From Gnetum montanum (taxonomy: Eukaryota; Streptophyta; Gnetopsida; Gnetales; Gnetaceae), in the NCBI GenBank assembly GCA_015680685.1, contig MNCI01029439.1, forward strand, positions 109,540 through 173,539: 64,000 bases of DNA, given 5' to 3'. The notes below the pieces were generated by a model that saw only the letters and a program-made list of their open reading frames with translations, was not told the origin of the DNA and ran no database searches. This document shows, one piece after another, positions 12,140-24,375 of the stretch; the first letter of the stretch is position 1, and each line of letters opens with the position of its first letter. A program made the position numbers and the translations under genes.

Positions 12140-14680
12140 GTCCTAGGTGGTGGTGGCTCTTGAGGTTCTAAGGGACCTTCACTGGCTTCAGGCACGTGTG
12201 GTGGTAGAGGAAGCTATGGCTATCCTACTACTACTGCTACTTTAGGTGGAAGGTGAAAAGCATCCAATAATGCCTTCATTTTCTCTTCTTTACTCTAAGG
12301 ACCATTCATAGTCCGTGCAACTTCATCGATGTGGGTTGGGGTTGGAACATCCCAAGGACAAGGCAAAACAAAAAAGAGCTACTTCAAATTTACAAACTAG
12401 GTCATTAATTGCTTACATTAAATGTTGAATGATTGAAGTGTGTCCTACAACACCTAGTAGTCATTCATTCTCTTAGCTAGGTTCTCTACGACTGATCTCT
12501 AGTCGATGAATTTTGCCTTGAGAATCTCAAGTTCAACATTTGCAACTACAAGCTTATGCTTTGTGTCTTTATGGATCTTGAACTTGGCCTCATACAACAA
12601 GTACAAGCTAGCCACTTGCTTTTCAAGTTTAGACTACAGTCATCCAGTAGTTAGCATTACCAGGTTTGCATAATGAAGATTGGACAGCTCCATGTACTTC
12701 ATCATCTCTTCAATATGCAACTCCTTCATGCAAATTTCTACCCTATTGTAGGCATCAATCCCATTGACAATGGATTACCACAATTCTCTGCCTTCTTGGA
12801 GTTGCTAGAGGGCCTCAATAACTTTTACCTTTGCTAGTTAAATATGTTTTTCATTCACCTCCTTTTGTAGGCCAACCTAGTCTCTGTAATGATTTTTAAC
12901 TTTCTCAAATTTTAGGGCCTCATTTTTCCAAGCGACAATCTCAATAGCTAACTTCTGGTGTAAGACATAGACCTCCTCCATGAAGAGATTATGATTCTCC
13001 ACTACCAATCTCCTCAATTCAACATTTGCCTTGGTAAGCTACTCTTGTTGTTGATGGATAAATTCTTTCAATTGTTGTATATGTGCATCAATGTTCCGCA
13101 GGTAATGGTTTTCTACGATCAAGATCTCATTTTCTTGATGAGTTTGCATCAAGTCCTTCCACACTGTGTGAATTGCAACTTCTACTATGCACTACTTAAA
13201 GACTATTTTTACCATTTCTCCCTCAACCTGCTTAAGCTGTTGTTGAAGCTATTGAAAAGCTTCATCTCATGTCAATGCAAGGTTGATAAGAGCAAGGTTG
13301 GTAATTCAGGCATGTAATTCAGTAACTTCCGTAGCCAACCATTGATTATGTGCTTGAGCTATTTCAAGTTTCTCTTCTGAGATGAGGCACTTACCCTTTG
13401 CCTCCAACAACTCTGACTAGGTTGCAGTGATGGTATCTAGAAAATCAAAGATATCCAGAATTAATTACCTGATTCTGACTAGTCGGTCTAGAAGTTCCTC
13501 ATGCTAGGCTATTCTTATTCTTTTGTTGATTATCCCTGCAGACATCTACACATCTCTTAGTGTCGAAATATTTGGTTTAGGCATCATAGGTGCATTTAAT
13601 GCCTCAACAACTCAATCAACAATGATCTCTGCAACTTTCTCTTGCCCCTGGTGTTGCATCACCACTATGGTTGCCTTCTCACCCTCCTCTAAGCACACTG
13701 AAAAGGAAGTGGCATTCCCAACTATTTCTGGGAATAGATGATGCTAAAAGAGAGACATCATCACCCCTCGAGCACTTGCATTTGACCTTGCAGGCAGTTG
13801 CATTCATTGGGTAGATAGCATTGATCCACCTCCCTCCATCTAGTTGATTATACAAGCCACTTATCTAAGGTAACTCATGGCTGGTTTGTACACAGATGGA
13901 TCTCCACCACTAGTTCCTGCTTGCTGCTCTCGTTGTTGTAAGATCTACTCTTGGAATTTCTGTATGCGTTCAACCATAGTGTGGGCCTCCGACATTTGCT
14001 CATGAGTAGGTGGTGGAGGTGGATGTTGCTACACCTCTTCTATGGTCATGGCAGGTGTCTTATCCTTCATCATTTTAACCCACGAAGCACTAGGAGCATG
14101 CTTAATTATATCATTTGTGTAGCGGACTAGCCTTGCCTTTTTGCATAGTTTTCTAATCATGCAAGGGAAGGGCAAGGTATTTCTTTCACATTCATTCTCC
14201 ATGAACTAATTTTCTATCTCTAGATAGATTAGGTGTGTAAGATTGTCTGGAATTTTTTGCTTACAATGGTGCATGCTCAAGTGTAGAAGACTATCACCTT
14301 ACTGGGACTCACCATTGCATTGAGGTAGTAGGCCACTATCTTAAAATAGACTTACTTCACTAGTGTGAGTGTGCCAAACTCCTTGCGGTCAACCCCATAA
14401 CATGGTTGCACCCACTCCTTCTTTGCTTTGGGGTCATCTTATGTTGACAACTCTACCAACTGTGTTTTTATGTCTAGTAGCCTAAGGACCTATGTAATGG
14501 CATCCACTGAGTAGGACACTTGGATGTCCCTAATTTTCACAGCAAATCCTGCTTTCTTGTTATTCTAGAAAAGATATGTTTGTCCCATGTACCACTCCCC
14601 ACTAGAAGTAATGATTGGAAAAATGGGAGAGGCTTACCATTTGTAATCACACATAACAACAAATTAGTAATTATCATGTA
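12140..14680 (-). pseudogene. ORF3 of C1 (transposon-domain and coiled-coil protein)
   Basis: Reads on the minus strand from about 14680 to 12140, with many stops. The N-terminal third (14100-14680) aligns with E1 ORF3 and holds a LPFPCMIRKLCKKA-like segment. That pattern resembles the domain often labelled putative plant transposon protein in Athila/Tat-type elements. The remainder is rich in leucine, glutamate, lysine and glutamine with heptad-like spacing, suggesting a long coiled coil. Its place between pol and the 3' LTR is where Athila elements have their envelope-position ORF, but no signal peptide or membrane segment is visible. Function unknown. Confidence 0.6.
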
Positions 14681-14689
14681 ACTTAGAAT

Positions 14690-16859
14690 GATTGGAATAC
14701 CTTGCCTAATCAGGGGGTTACATTTGGCTAAGGTGTGATTATGGCTAGATAGACTAAGTAGTTAATTATCAATTTAATCTTTTGGTTTACCAAAGTTGTT
14801 GGAAGGGTTAAATTCTCAAAAATTAATGATTTAATAGCATTTTATCTCTTAATCCTTTGGGGGAGTTAGAAAATTTTTGAAAAAATTATCATCAAAACCT
14901 TGGGTTTTACTACCCCCATGACTAAGAGCTTACCTTTGGTAATTGCAGGATCAAAGAATGGGGTGATTTGAATAAACAGTGTGAGAGTTATAAGCTCAGG
15001 AAGGTCTTGGGCTCTAAAAACCGCAAAAAATCCTTGGGCATTATGGACCAAATGTGAAAGATTCCTAAGTGTTCGATAGTATTTATAGTATTTTTGTGCT
15101 GTGTCGATGGGGCCTAGTCAACATAGCTATTAACCATCATTAACTTTCGTTGACTTTGTCAAAACTTAAAAATTACAAAGAGATTTTGAACAAAATTAGG
15201 GTCAAATGGAAGCCCAAATAGCCATGAACATGATGAAAATGTGCAAAGAGGGTGTTGAAGTTCCAAAATTAAGAAAATTAGGAAAAAAAGGTTAAAATGG
15301 GATAGAAAATGAGAGTGCAAAGAGCATAGAGTGGTGTGAATAATGGAATATCAAAATATAGGATTGTAACGATGGTGAAGGTAAGGGACTTAACTAACTA
15401 GACCAAAATATATGCAAGTGGGTCCTCCCCATAGTAGGCTCATGCCCTTGTTGCCCTTGAATAACATCAACTAAGGAGTTTGTAAGCCCCATAGTTGATT
15501 AATGGTCATGAAAAGTTAAGGACCAACCAAAAAGAATCTATCAAAGAATTCCAACACATCAAACTAGGATATCAAGCATAACATAGAAATCAACAGTGAG
15601 GTGAGGTATGCAACATATATGGATGATTGAGAAGGTGAGATAGAATCCCGAATTGAGGTTGTAAGAAGTCCCTTCTAGAATATGTTTAAAATGACATAAG
15701 AGGATCCATCCTTAGTCCAAACCAAAACCAGCCTCTTTCGATGAGTTTGCATCACCACTCTAAGACCAATTGACCCACTCAAGACACAAGAGTGCTCCCA
15801 TAAAATAACAACCATTCCAAAAAGAGAAGAAAAGAGAAGTAGAAAGTGAGAGAGAGAGAGGGCTTAGTTAGAGGGGACCTTCACGTATGGATGCATGTCT
15901 TTCTAGTCCCATACTAGTGCTTGTAGCCTATTTATTTGTCTAAGGGATGTGCTTTGAATTCCCATCATCATTTTTTTTGTTAGCATCATTTTTTTTCTCT
16001 TTTCTTTTTTGAATTTTTGCATGGAAACCACACCATGCAAAGACTTATTTTTGTATTGTGTCTGAGTGGTGTGCTTTGACTTCCCATCATTTTTTTTTTT
16101 GGAATTTTTGAATAAGAACTAGACCATGCAAAGACTTTATTTGACTTCTTATTAGTGGTTAGAATGGAATGGTAAGAAGTTCATAAAGAACACCCAAGCA
16201 CTCAAGTAAGTAGAAGAGTACAAGGAATATTCAGTCCCCTTGAAGTCACAGCCTCTATAAACCTTTGAATCTATCCTAATTCTAGAACTACCAAGGTTGC
16301 CAATTGATTAAAAGTTTCATTAATGAAAGGGACCTTAAACTTCCAAAAAAATGAAAACCATAGAGTTTATTAGGTGGCGAGATGACATGGACTCACTGTG
16401 TTCCATGAAAAATAAACCATGACATAGTCATCAGACATCAAAATTTAAAAATAGAAACCAAACATTAACAATCACAACATTAAGCACAAACCATCATTAG
16501 TAAACAGCAACAATGGCACTATGTCCTGTAGCAATAAAGCACTTTTATTAGCAAAAATAATGAAAAGTCACACTTAAACAAAACAAAACAAAGTAAAATA
16601 TATAAGAAAGTGTAAAATAATCAAGAAAAGTTCAAAGGTACTGAAAATGGTGCAAAATTGGAAAAAATTTAAAAATCAAAAATTTGTAAAATATATAACT
16701 TGTAAAATCAAAAATGTGAAAAACAAAAATTAAAAAAACTAAGAAGCCATATGGATTGTTAGCATGGATAGCCATCTTTCCCATGATTGAGTTGGAAGGA
16801 GGAGATCCAAAAAATGGAACGTGGTTGTCCATCCATCGAGGTGGTAGTTGCACTAGCTT
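14690..16859 (-). other. C1 3' non-coding spacer
   Basis: No convincing coding sequence. In element sense it begins after integrase with an AATCATGGGAAAGATGG box (16776-16789) and a T-rich minisatellite (16600-16740), then the conserved block at 15418-15449 and a second box at 14911-14925. The same parts in the same order lie in A1 (38328-39844) and A2 (55329-56793), so this is an ancestral module. Confidence 0.7.
15418..15449 (-). promoter_or_regulatory. Conserved spacer block (C1 copy)
   Basis: Minus strand contains GGGCATGAGCCT then GGGGAGGACCCAC. Equivalent copies are at 39625-39659, 49912-49940, 56575-56608 and 60936-60969. Role unknown. Confidence 0.7.
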
Positions 16860-18129
16860 ATCTTGGCTCTAAGAAAGGTTTCACTTATTGGATGTTGACC
16901 AACTACTTTTTATTTAGGCTTTCAAGTTTGTAGATTAACATGGCCCCAGAGGGAAAGGTTTGATCAATTATATAAGGTCCCTTCCACAATGTTTGGAATT
17001 TTGTCTTCTGGGGTACATGTGTGGGGTTCTAATAGAGAAACTTATCACCTAGTTGAAATGTTACTTTTCATATTTTGAGGTCATGATGTTGCTCATTGAA
17101 TGCCTTTGGCACCTCATTCAAAGATAGGGACACCAATCGATTTTCATCTAACACATTCAGGTTGAACAATCTTTCTTTTTGTGCTAGACTTAGGTCAAGA
17201 TCTAGATCACAGGTCATTGAGAGTGTATGGAGCTCAAACTAGATCAGGAGAATTGGAAGTTTTCTATACACTAACTCATAGGGAGAGTAGCTAATAGGAA
17301 GTTTCCATGTTGAGTGATAGGCCCAGAGGACATCGTTGAGTTTGGTGCTCCAATCTCTCCTATATTTGTTTATGATTCCTATTAACATCCTTGTAATCCC
17401 TTGGTTAATTACCTCTCTTGACTATTGGCTTGTGGCTGGTAGGGTGTTGTTAATTTATATTCAACCCCCAAGTGTTGCATCAATTTTCTAAAAGTGGCAC
17501 CTATGAAATGAGTTCCATTATCAGAAATTAGTTCATGTGGCACCCAAACCTATTTACAACATTTTGTTGTATAAATCTAGCAATAGTGGTTGATGTACAA
17601 TTAGTAACAGCTGCTACTTCTACCCATTTTATGTAATAGTCGACTACTACAATGATATATGTCTTTCCATTGGACATGGGTGTGATGGCACCCATGAAGT
17701 CAATGCCCCATATGTCAAAAGGCTCTAATGGTTAAATTCACTATTAAGGACCTTCCATTCAAGCAGTCATCCTACCATCTCATTGACAACATTCACAAGA
17801 TTGGACAAACTGGTGGGAATCCCTGAAGATTATAGGTTAATAGTATCCTACCATCAGGATTTTTATGATTGTGCATCTCCCTGCATAGTTGCCTTTGCAA
17901 GGCCCTTTGTGAGCATCCTAGAGAACGTGCAGTTAATCTCCATCAAGGACACACCAACAAATTAGGCCATCGGCACACAACTTGTAAAGGTGTCCATTGA
18001 TTTCTATGAAGTATTTGGCCCAATGAAGAAATTGTTACTTCTTTTTGAAGTTAAAATCTTGTGGCATCTCTTGAGTAAGAAGATAGGTGAAGATGCCATT
18101 GTACCATGTTACTTTTGTAGGTGTTTGGT
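16860..18129 (-). pseudogene. C1 integrase (broken)
   Basis: Minus-strand reading shows the retroviral-type integrase core. One catalytic aspartate lies in a DIWGIDFMG-like string (17690-17720) followed by PMSNGKTYIIVVVDYY (17640-17690). The second lies in ISDNGTHF (17500-17540), followed by a PYQPQANSQ-type string near 17440. An N-terminal zinc-binding region would be at 17780-17900 but is degraded. Stops interrupt the frame. It would have inserted the cDNA into the host chromosome with 5-bp target duplications, as seen for A1, A2 and B. Confidence 0.75.
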
Positions 18130-18819
18130 CATTTATTGCTCCTGTAAAGAGAAGTTCATCTAAAAACTAATTAAAGAGCAAGTTCTCTTCATCTTTATTA
18201 TTCCATCTTAAGCAAGAGAGGTGGTCAGTGATCACATTCTTAGCCCCTTTTCGATCTACCATTATGAGATCAAATTCCTGCAAGATCATAAGCCATCATA
18301 TGATACGAGGGCTCATCATTAGCTTGTTCATGAAAAAGCAGATTGCACTATGATCTGTGTGCACAAATACTTTGTAGACAAGCACATAGTTCCTAAAATT
18401 TTCAAGAGCATACATCACTACCATTAGTTCCTTCTCTGTGGTGGTGTAATTTAATTATGCCCACATAATGCTTTAACTTGCATAGTGGATGTAGTATAGA
18501 TATTCCTTATCATCTAACTATGTGAGCACAGCTCCCAAGGCATAGTTAGATGCATCTATCATGATGTGGAATGGTATGGACTAGTCTGGTGTCCATAGAA
18601 TTGATGTTTCTATGAGTCTCTCCTTTAATTGCTAGAATTCTTATTCACATTTCTTGGTCTATATGAAATGTGCATCTTTCTTTGTAAGCTCTATCAAAGG
18701 TTTTGCAATCTTAAAGAAATTCTCTATGAATCATCGATAGTAGCTAATGTATCCAAGGAATGACTAAACATCTTTAATGATTTTTGGTTGAAAGGTCATT
18801 CCTTGGATAACCCTTATTT
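18130..18819 (-). pseudogene. C1 RNase H region (broken)
   Basis: Lies between RT and integrase as in all Ty3/gypsy elements. Residual RNase H-like text is present on the minus strand, including a YAL-type segment near 18400 and an SRKG-ECDH-like stretch near 18230-18260. Frameshifts are frequent and catalytic residues cannot be scored with confidence. Assigned mainly by position. Confidence 0.5.
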
Positions 18820-19660
18820 TCTCAAGATCTACCTCAATCCCTTTTTGAGTGATTTTATGCCCCAATACAATACCTTCTTGGACCATGAGGTGGCTCTTTT
18901 GCCAATTGAGCCATAGATTTGTTTCCACACATCTTTTTTAATACTTGCTCAAGGTGGTCCAAGGCTTGCTTAAACGTAGCTCCATAGGTGGAGAAGTCAT
19001 CCATGAAGACTTCCACACCACTACTGATCTACTGCTAGAGGATGCTAAGGACCAAGTGTTGAAATGTTGCAAGGGCATTCCACAGCCAAAATGACATCTT
19101 ACTATATGCAAAAGTCCCCAAGAACTTGTGAATGTTGTCTTGGGCTAATCTTTTGGCACAATTTGGATTTGGTTATAGCCACTATAACTATCCAAGAAGC
19201 TATAATAGCAATGCCTAGAATAGTGTTCAACACTTAGTTCACAAATGGCAATGGAAAATGATCTTTAAATGTTATCATGTTGTCATGTTTAACAACTTGA
19301 ATTCGATGCAGACTCAGCACTTGCCATCTTTTTTTGGCACAATTACGAGTGGGCTAACCCACTCACTATCCACGATGGGATTGATAAAACCCACCTTGAG
19401 GAGTTGCTCAATTTCCTCCTTAATGATTTGCTTCAACTTGGACTTTAGTTGTCTCTACAACTACCTTCTTAGCTTCATAGCTAGGTCGATGTAAATGTGA
19501 TGTTGGCATATCCTATCAACTTGAAATATGACCAAGCAAAGGCTATTGGCCATTTGTTAACCATCTCTAACAACCTTTCTTTTTATTCAAGAGTAAGTTT
19601 GGCATTGATTATGATTGGCTTACCATAAGAATGCATATTTCATGCCTATTAGTAGAGTTT
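18820..19660 (-). pseudogene. C1 reverse transcriptase (broken)
   Basis: Minus strand, in order: EEIEQLLKVGFINPIVDSEW, then SPLVIVPKKDGK (19350-19400), a degraded middle, ATFQ (near 19090) and the catalytic FMDDFS motif at about 18990-19012. These are the standard Ty3/gypsy RT blocks and match the RT piece in element B (61255-61777) closely in sequence and spacing. Stops and at least one frameshift occur. Full RT length appears to be represented. Confidence 0.8.
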
Positions 19661-20039
19661 TCAACTCTAGGGGCTCCTACTTGAAGTTATCAGGGATTTC
19701 CAACTCTTTCCAATAGGTGTCATTATTCTCATCATTAGAGAGTTGGTGATGAACCTATTTAAGTTCATCCATGCCTTTAACATAAGCACATGTTAGGCTT
19801 TCAGTTGGTTCTATGCATAATGTGCTACTTTCTGAGTCAGCTATCAACCACTAGGTGCCCTACTACTTTGTGGCTACTGCATACAGACACCGTTGAATAT
19901 CTATTTCTTGAGCACATTGATTGCATACTTTAATGTATGTACTTTTGATAGACCAAATTTTTTACACACAATTGCACCCATTATCACTAAAAAAAATTCA
20001 TGGAATACGCTTCTTCTCCAACTATCCAAATTCATTTTC

Positions 20040-20500
20040 CTTGGAGATTTTCAAGGAGAGGTCCCTTATGCCCATTCGTGCATTGACCATGCTTAACTAA
20101 GCTCTTCCCATAATGATGGGGAAGTCACCTTTGTAATTCTCAACCTTGATCACCAAAAAATCAGTAGGATAGGATTACCCACAAACTATGGTCACAATGT
20201 CCTCTACTAACCCCAGAGGAACAATAATTGACTGGTCTACCAATTCCAAATAAAAGTTGCTTTTCTTGAGAGGTGGTAGGTTCCAAGCTTTATACATGTC
20301 ATGGGAGATGAGGTTGACACTGGAACCAAATTCAAGAAGAGCCTTACATGGCTTATGTCTAGTGATCTATAGGTAAATGAGAGGACTTCTTGGGTTAGAT
20401 CATTTCTTGGAAAGATGGCCAGCCTTGATCTAATCAGAAACAACATGAGTTACCATCATAGTGCAAATCTGAGGTAACATTTGGTTTGAAGGGCACTCGA
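20040..20500 (-). pseudogene. C1 aspartic protease region
   Basis: On the minus strand this segment aligns with the protease end of gag-PR in A1 and A2: a SPLIYL segment, then KALLEFGSSVNLIS where A1 has LLDSGSGVNSIS, then a conserved QAWNLP-like region and PIIMGRA. The catalytic D-S/T-G triad reads EFG here, so the active aspartate is lost. It joins gag upstream and RT downstream. Confidence 0.7.
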
Positions 20501-21100
20501 AGGTATTGGATGCAAAGGATGAGGGTGTTGGAGATGCAGGGCTGCTAGCCACATGAGGTTGTGAGGGTTTATAAGGACTATTGGATCAACAAAAAGGTCA
20601 TTTCCTAGATCAATTGTCTGAACCACATGGCTAGAAGGTTGGTTGTCAATGTACAACCCTCATGGCATTTCGTTGTTGCGATTGTGGAGAAATTTCACCC
20701 TGCATGGATGGAGCAAGAGGTAATTAGGTAGAGGATGGAGGAATGTGTGCAGACGAATGCGAAGGATGATATGGATATGGGTTCTTCCCTTGAGTGGATG
20801 GTGAATGTGTTCGGTGGAACTCTAGAGGGTAATAGTGATGATGAAAAGAGGCATGTCTTGCAGAGCTTCTTGGAGAAACAAGTTACTGAACATAGTACCC
20901 ATATGGATCTGGTTTCCTATAAGGGTACTGCTACCTTGGCACTGGCATTCCCCATGATTGTAATTGATGCCACAATTGGTATTGTTCATAAGGTTGTGGT
21001 GGAGCTTCACTTGGATAATAAACTTGTTGTTGCTAGTGAAACTACCTTGTATTTCCCTAAGGATAAGGTAATTGTCTAGGTGCTTGCCTATGTGTTAGTC
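20501..21100 (-). pseudogene. C1 gag, C-terminal part, truncated
   Basis: Minus strand reads as the proline/asparagine/glycine-rich gag tail also seen in A1 (36960-37200), including a SWGM-type AATCATGGGG box at 20946-20959. Similarity to the gag family fades at about 21100. The capsid domain is absent. Confidence 0.6.
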
Positions 21101-21123
21101 AAGGATTCCCAGAATCTTGTAAG

Positions 21124-22852
21124 TGTAACACCACAGGTGAAACACCACAAAATTTTGGGTCTTAGCATCTCGACTACAAATTTGGCTAAGTATCAAAATA
21201 ATGGCACTTTGCCTAAATTTTTCTAAGTGTTAAGTATAGTCAGCTCCAATTGCCAAATTTGCAAAATTTTTCTAAGTGTCAGAATGATGGCACTTTCTAC
21301 AAATTTTTCTAAGTGTCAAAACTTCACAAATTTTTCTAAGTTTTGGTGCTATGCTCTAGAGCGTAGCCATCGTAGCACACTTTTTAGTGGCTAGTTTTGC
21401 CTAAGTGTCAAGCTAGAATCTATCAAGCTAGCTCAACATGGAAGACACTTTGGCATATTTTCTAACTTTCAAGGCTACCTCTCCTGCTACGCCATAGAGT
21501 TTAGCCAGCGTACCATGAAGGAAGACTGCAAATTTCATCAAAATTTGGCTAAGTGTCCCTGCTACGCTCTACTACACTCCCTAGCGTAGCAAGCATAACC
21601 AGTGTAAGACATCAAAATTTTGCAAATTTTCACTAAGTGTTGTGTTATGCTCTAGAGCGTAGCTAGCTTAACACTAGAGAAAAGCCTTTGATAGTCTCTA
21701 GAAGCCTCCAGAACTTGGCATTAGCCTTCGTCTCAACTTCGACATTCCTCCAAAAACTAGGATTTACAATTTGCATCCCTCATTTGTTCCAAATTGTACC
21801 TACACTCTAGAGCGTAGCTAGCATAGCAAGAACAAGGATTACAATCTTCACCAAATTCTTCTAAGTGCCCATGCTATTCCTTGTCCCCAGCCAATGTTCC
21901 ACACCTCACACATAACATGGGATGAGCATAGCAATTAGTGTCCTGTGTCCCACACGTAACAAGGGATGAGTGTAGTAGCCAAAGTTAGAAAATTTTTGAA
22001 CTTTTTCTAGTCACCTCTAGACTTAGAAAATTTTCAAAATTTTTCTTCTGGTCCTACCTACCGCACTACCATGTGGCACCCAATTTGCATTTTGGACTAA
22101 CCCTAGCCCTATAAATACCCTTGTGTCTTAATGTTTTAAGAGGAAGAAGGGGTTGGCTTCCATTTTTCACCAGTGGGGGTAGTTGGCACTTTCACTTGGC
22201 ATTTGGCACTTTGGCATCTTGGCACTTAGCTCCATGGGCAAATGAGACCCAAAGCACACCACACCAGTAGAGAGGTAGTCCTACATCACACAATATATTG
22301 TAGCCCTGTTGCAGCCTTGTAGAACATCGCACGGTACACCGTGGCAACCAACCCGACAAGCACAATTCATCACAGCAAGCACCAGTCTTCACGGCTCGAC
22401 ACCACTGAGACTGTGACTGCACTCCCACTACGCCCGTTATACACCATGTACCTGTTGAGATCCTTTTGGAATTAGCTAGGCTCCCCCTTTTAGGGCAATG
22501 CACTTCTGTTCTCAAATCTTGTTGCATTTCTCAAGCATTTCTCTTTGGTATTCAACATAACACTTATATTTTCTCACTTTTTCATATGTATTTGCACATT
22601 TACATCACTGTTCTTAAGCTAGGACACCCCGCTACACTCTAGCTTAGCCAACCTTGGCTTCTGCGCTTAACATAGTATAAACCCTTCTCACACATAGTCA
22701 TTTTACCACCACGTAAGTATCTGTCTGATCGACATGACTATTCAGGGCACCTTATTTCTGTTTCCTAGCATGACCCTTGCATAGATTCAGGGTTAGGCTG
22801 TACACCTACAAACCTCTTGGTGTTCCAGCCACCGATGTTTTCGATCGTTACA
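21124..22852 (+). mobile_element. LTR of element F (Ty3/gypsy, tRNA-Asn primed)
   Basis: Proposed start TGTAACACCAC, a common plant gypsy LTR start; proposed end CGATCGTTACA, five bases before the primer site. Contains CTATAAATACCC near 22110. The LTR is unlike the A-E group and carries repeated AAATTTTTCTAAGTGT words (21216-21340) and imperfect palindromes around CTCTAGAGCGTAGC (21350-21830). The start is inferred from sequence form because no second copy exists here. Confidence 0.6.
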
Positions 22853-22857
22853 ATTTT

Positions 22858-22874
22858 TGGTGCTAGAAGGAGGG
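22858..22874 (+). promoter_or_regulatory. Primer-binding site of element F
   Basis: TGGTGCTAGAAGGAGGG matches TGGCGCTAGAAGGAGGG, complementary to the 3' end of plant tRNA-Asn as I recall it, with one C to T change. This site is typical of part of the Tat clade. Confidence 0.75.
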
Positions 22875-22939
22875 CCTTGCCATTTTCTTCTGCATTTTTT
22901 TGATTGGCACTTATTCAAAACTCTGGATGCTCTAAAGAG

Positions 22940-23065
22940 TGTAACAAGTTCTCATAGCGTGGCAAGCTCTAGTGTACTAAGTGTGGCAAGCTCCAGCGTA
23001 GTGAGTGTGGCAAGCTCTAGCGTAGTGAGTGTGGAAAGCTCTAACATAACGAGCATAGCACCAGA
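22940..23065 (+). repeat. 27-bp minisatellite in the F leader
   Basis: About four imperfect copies of a unit containing GTGGCAAGCTCTAGCGTAGT stand head to tail between the primer site and gag. The CTAGCGTAG core echoes the motif repeated in the F LTR. Confidence 0.75.
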
Positions 23066-23094
23066 GTTAGCCATTTTTAGTAACTTTCATACTT

Positions 23095-23300
23095 AGCATT
23101 TTTATTTTTATTTTGCATTTTCATACTTAGCCAAATTTTCTACAGTTTTACACTTTGTTAATTTTTTTGTTGTTTCCATACTTAGCCATTTTTCTACATT
23201 TTTACACTTAGCTATTTTTCTACATTTTTATAGTTAGCCATTTTTCTGCTACCAGTAGACTTAGTCATGTTTCTAAAGTTTTTAGAGTTAGCCATTTTTT
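23095..23300 (+). repeat. Imperfect CTTAGCCATTTTTCTACATT repeats
   Basis: Six or more degenerate copies of a 25-30-bp unit built on TTAGCCATTTTT fill the leader just before the F gag ATG. Confidence 0.7.
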
Positions 23301-23334
23301 GTAAACAGCAGCTCTCACAACCCAACCTGTGAAC

Positions 23335-24375
23335 ATGAATCCAGATCAACCTTTCACATCAGTGTTTAACACATTTGACACCAAGATCCACCCAAAGCAT
23401 ACCGCACTAAGCCATGAACAATACAATTTTGTTTGTGCCAAAATCTAAGCAAGATTACCAATGGATCACCTTGACCTAGAGGAAAAATAAGATTACAAAC
23501 GAGTCCATCGGGATGGACGAGAGTATAACCCTACCTTATTTGACATAATCCCACTCACAGAGTCTTACCACTAGCTATTGTCCTAACTCATCCGTGCAAA
23601 CAAGCATGATGTAGGGATAATCTACGAAAAAGCCTCACAGAAGGAAGAAGATGAGTTTGAGGCCTACTTCAAATGCGAGAGCCCCCTTTACATTGTCTTC
23701 CAACAACCACTCCCTAGTACAACCCTTCCTTGATTTAGCTCATCGATCCTCTCCGAGATGGTGACCATGCCAATTTGGCCTTCCTTGCAAGCGATCACTA
23801 CATTTTCCCAACCCTATGCTCATGTAGGGACCACCTCCCAGCCCTAGATGACTTAAGAATCCTACATCCTGCTTGTCTCATCAGTGTCCATGGTGTCTAT
23901 CCAACCCACTTGTGTGTGTTCCACCTCGGTCATAGCACCCATCCCTCAACTAACACATCAACTAAACCCGTCTACTACGACGCTAAAGTAGCAACGTCTA
24001 TCCACTATGACACTAAACTGGCAATGCCCGTCTGCTACTACGTTAAACTAACAACGCTCGTTCGCTACAATGTTAAATTCGCAAACTCCACAACCAACAA
24101 TCCGACCCTACATCATATGCTCAACGCAAGCCCAGCCAATGCAACCGACTAGCACATCCCCAAGCTTGGATTAGGCATTGCAGCTGATCCAAAGCTTGAT
24201 GGAGGAGATCAACTGACTCAAGGCTATCTCCTCTAACACTATCAAGGTGGTGGACTTCTACGGGGAAGACCCCATAAGTCCTATGATCCCACCCCTAACT
24301 CTTCCAACTGCGGTCCAATTGTCGTAACTCACCAAGTACAATGGTGAAGGGGACCCCAATGCACACTTAGATTAT
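23335..24375 (+). pseudogene. Element F gag, N-terminal part
   Basis: ATG at 23335 begins MNPDQPFTSVFNTFD. Reading continues with in-frame stops through an acidic stretch near 23640 to a KYNGEGDPNAHL motif near 24330-24370, which marks the start of the capsid domain in Tat-type gag. The frame is cut immediately after this by an E-type LTR. The rest of F is not found downstream in the window. Confidence 0.65.

Larger units (their letters stand above)
10917..21110 (-). mobile_element. Element C1: Tat/Athila-like Ty3/gypsy, 5' end lost
   Basis: Read on the minus strand the order is gag end, protease, RT, RNase H, integrase, non-coding spacer, ORF3, polypurine box, 3' LTR. This is the fullest element here and the reference for the pol-less relatives A1, A2 and D1. 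The 5' LTR and most of gag are missing: similarity stops near 21100, just before the LTR of element F at 21124. Every gene has stops and frameshifts, so the copy is dead. With only one LTR a target duplication cannot be tested. Confidence 0.85.

Noticed and set aside
22192-22527. 111-codon minus-strand ORF with many cysteines
   Set aside because: Lies wholly within the F LTR, has no family motif and no counterpart.
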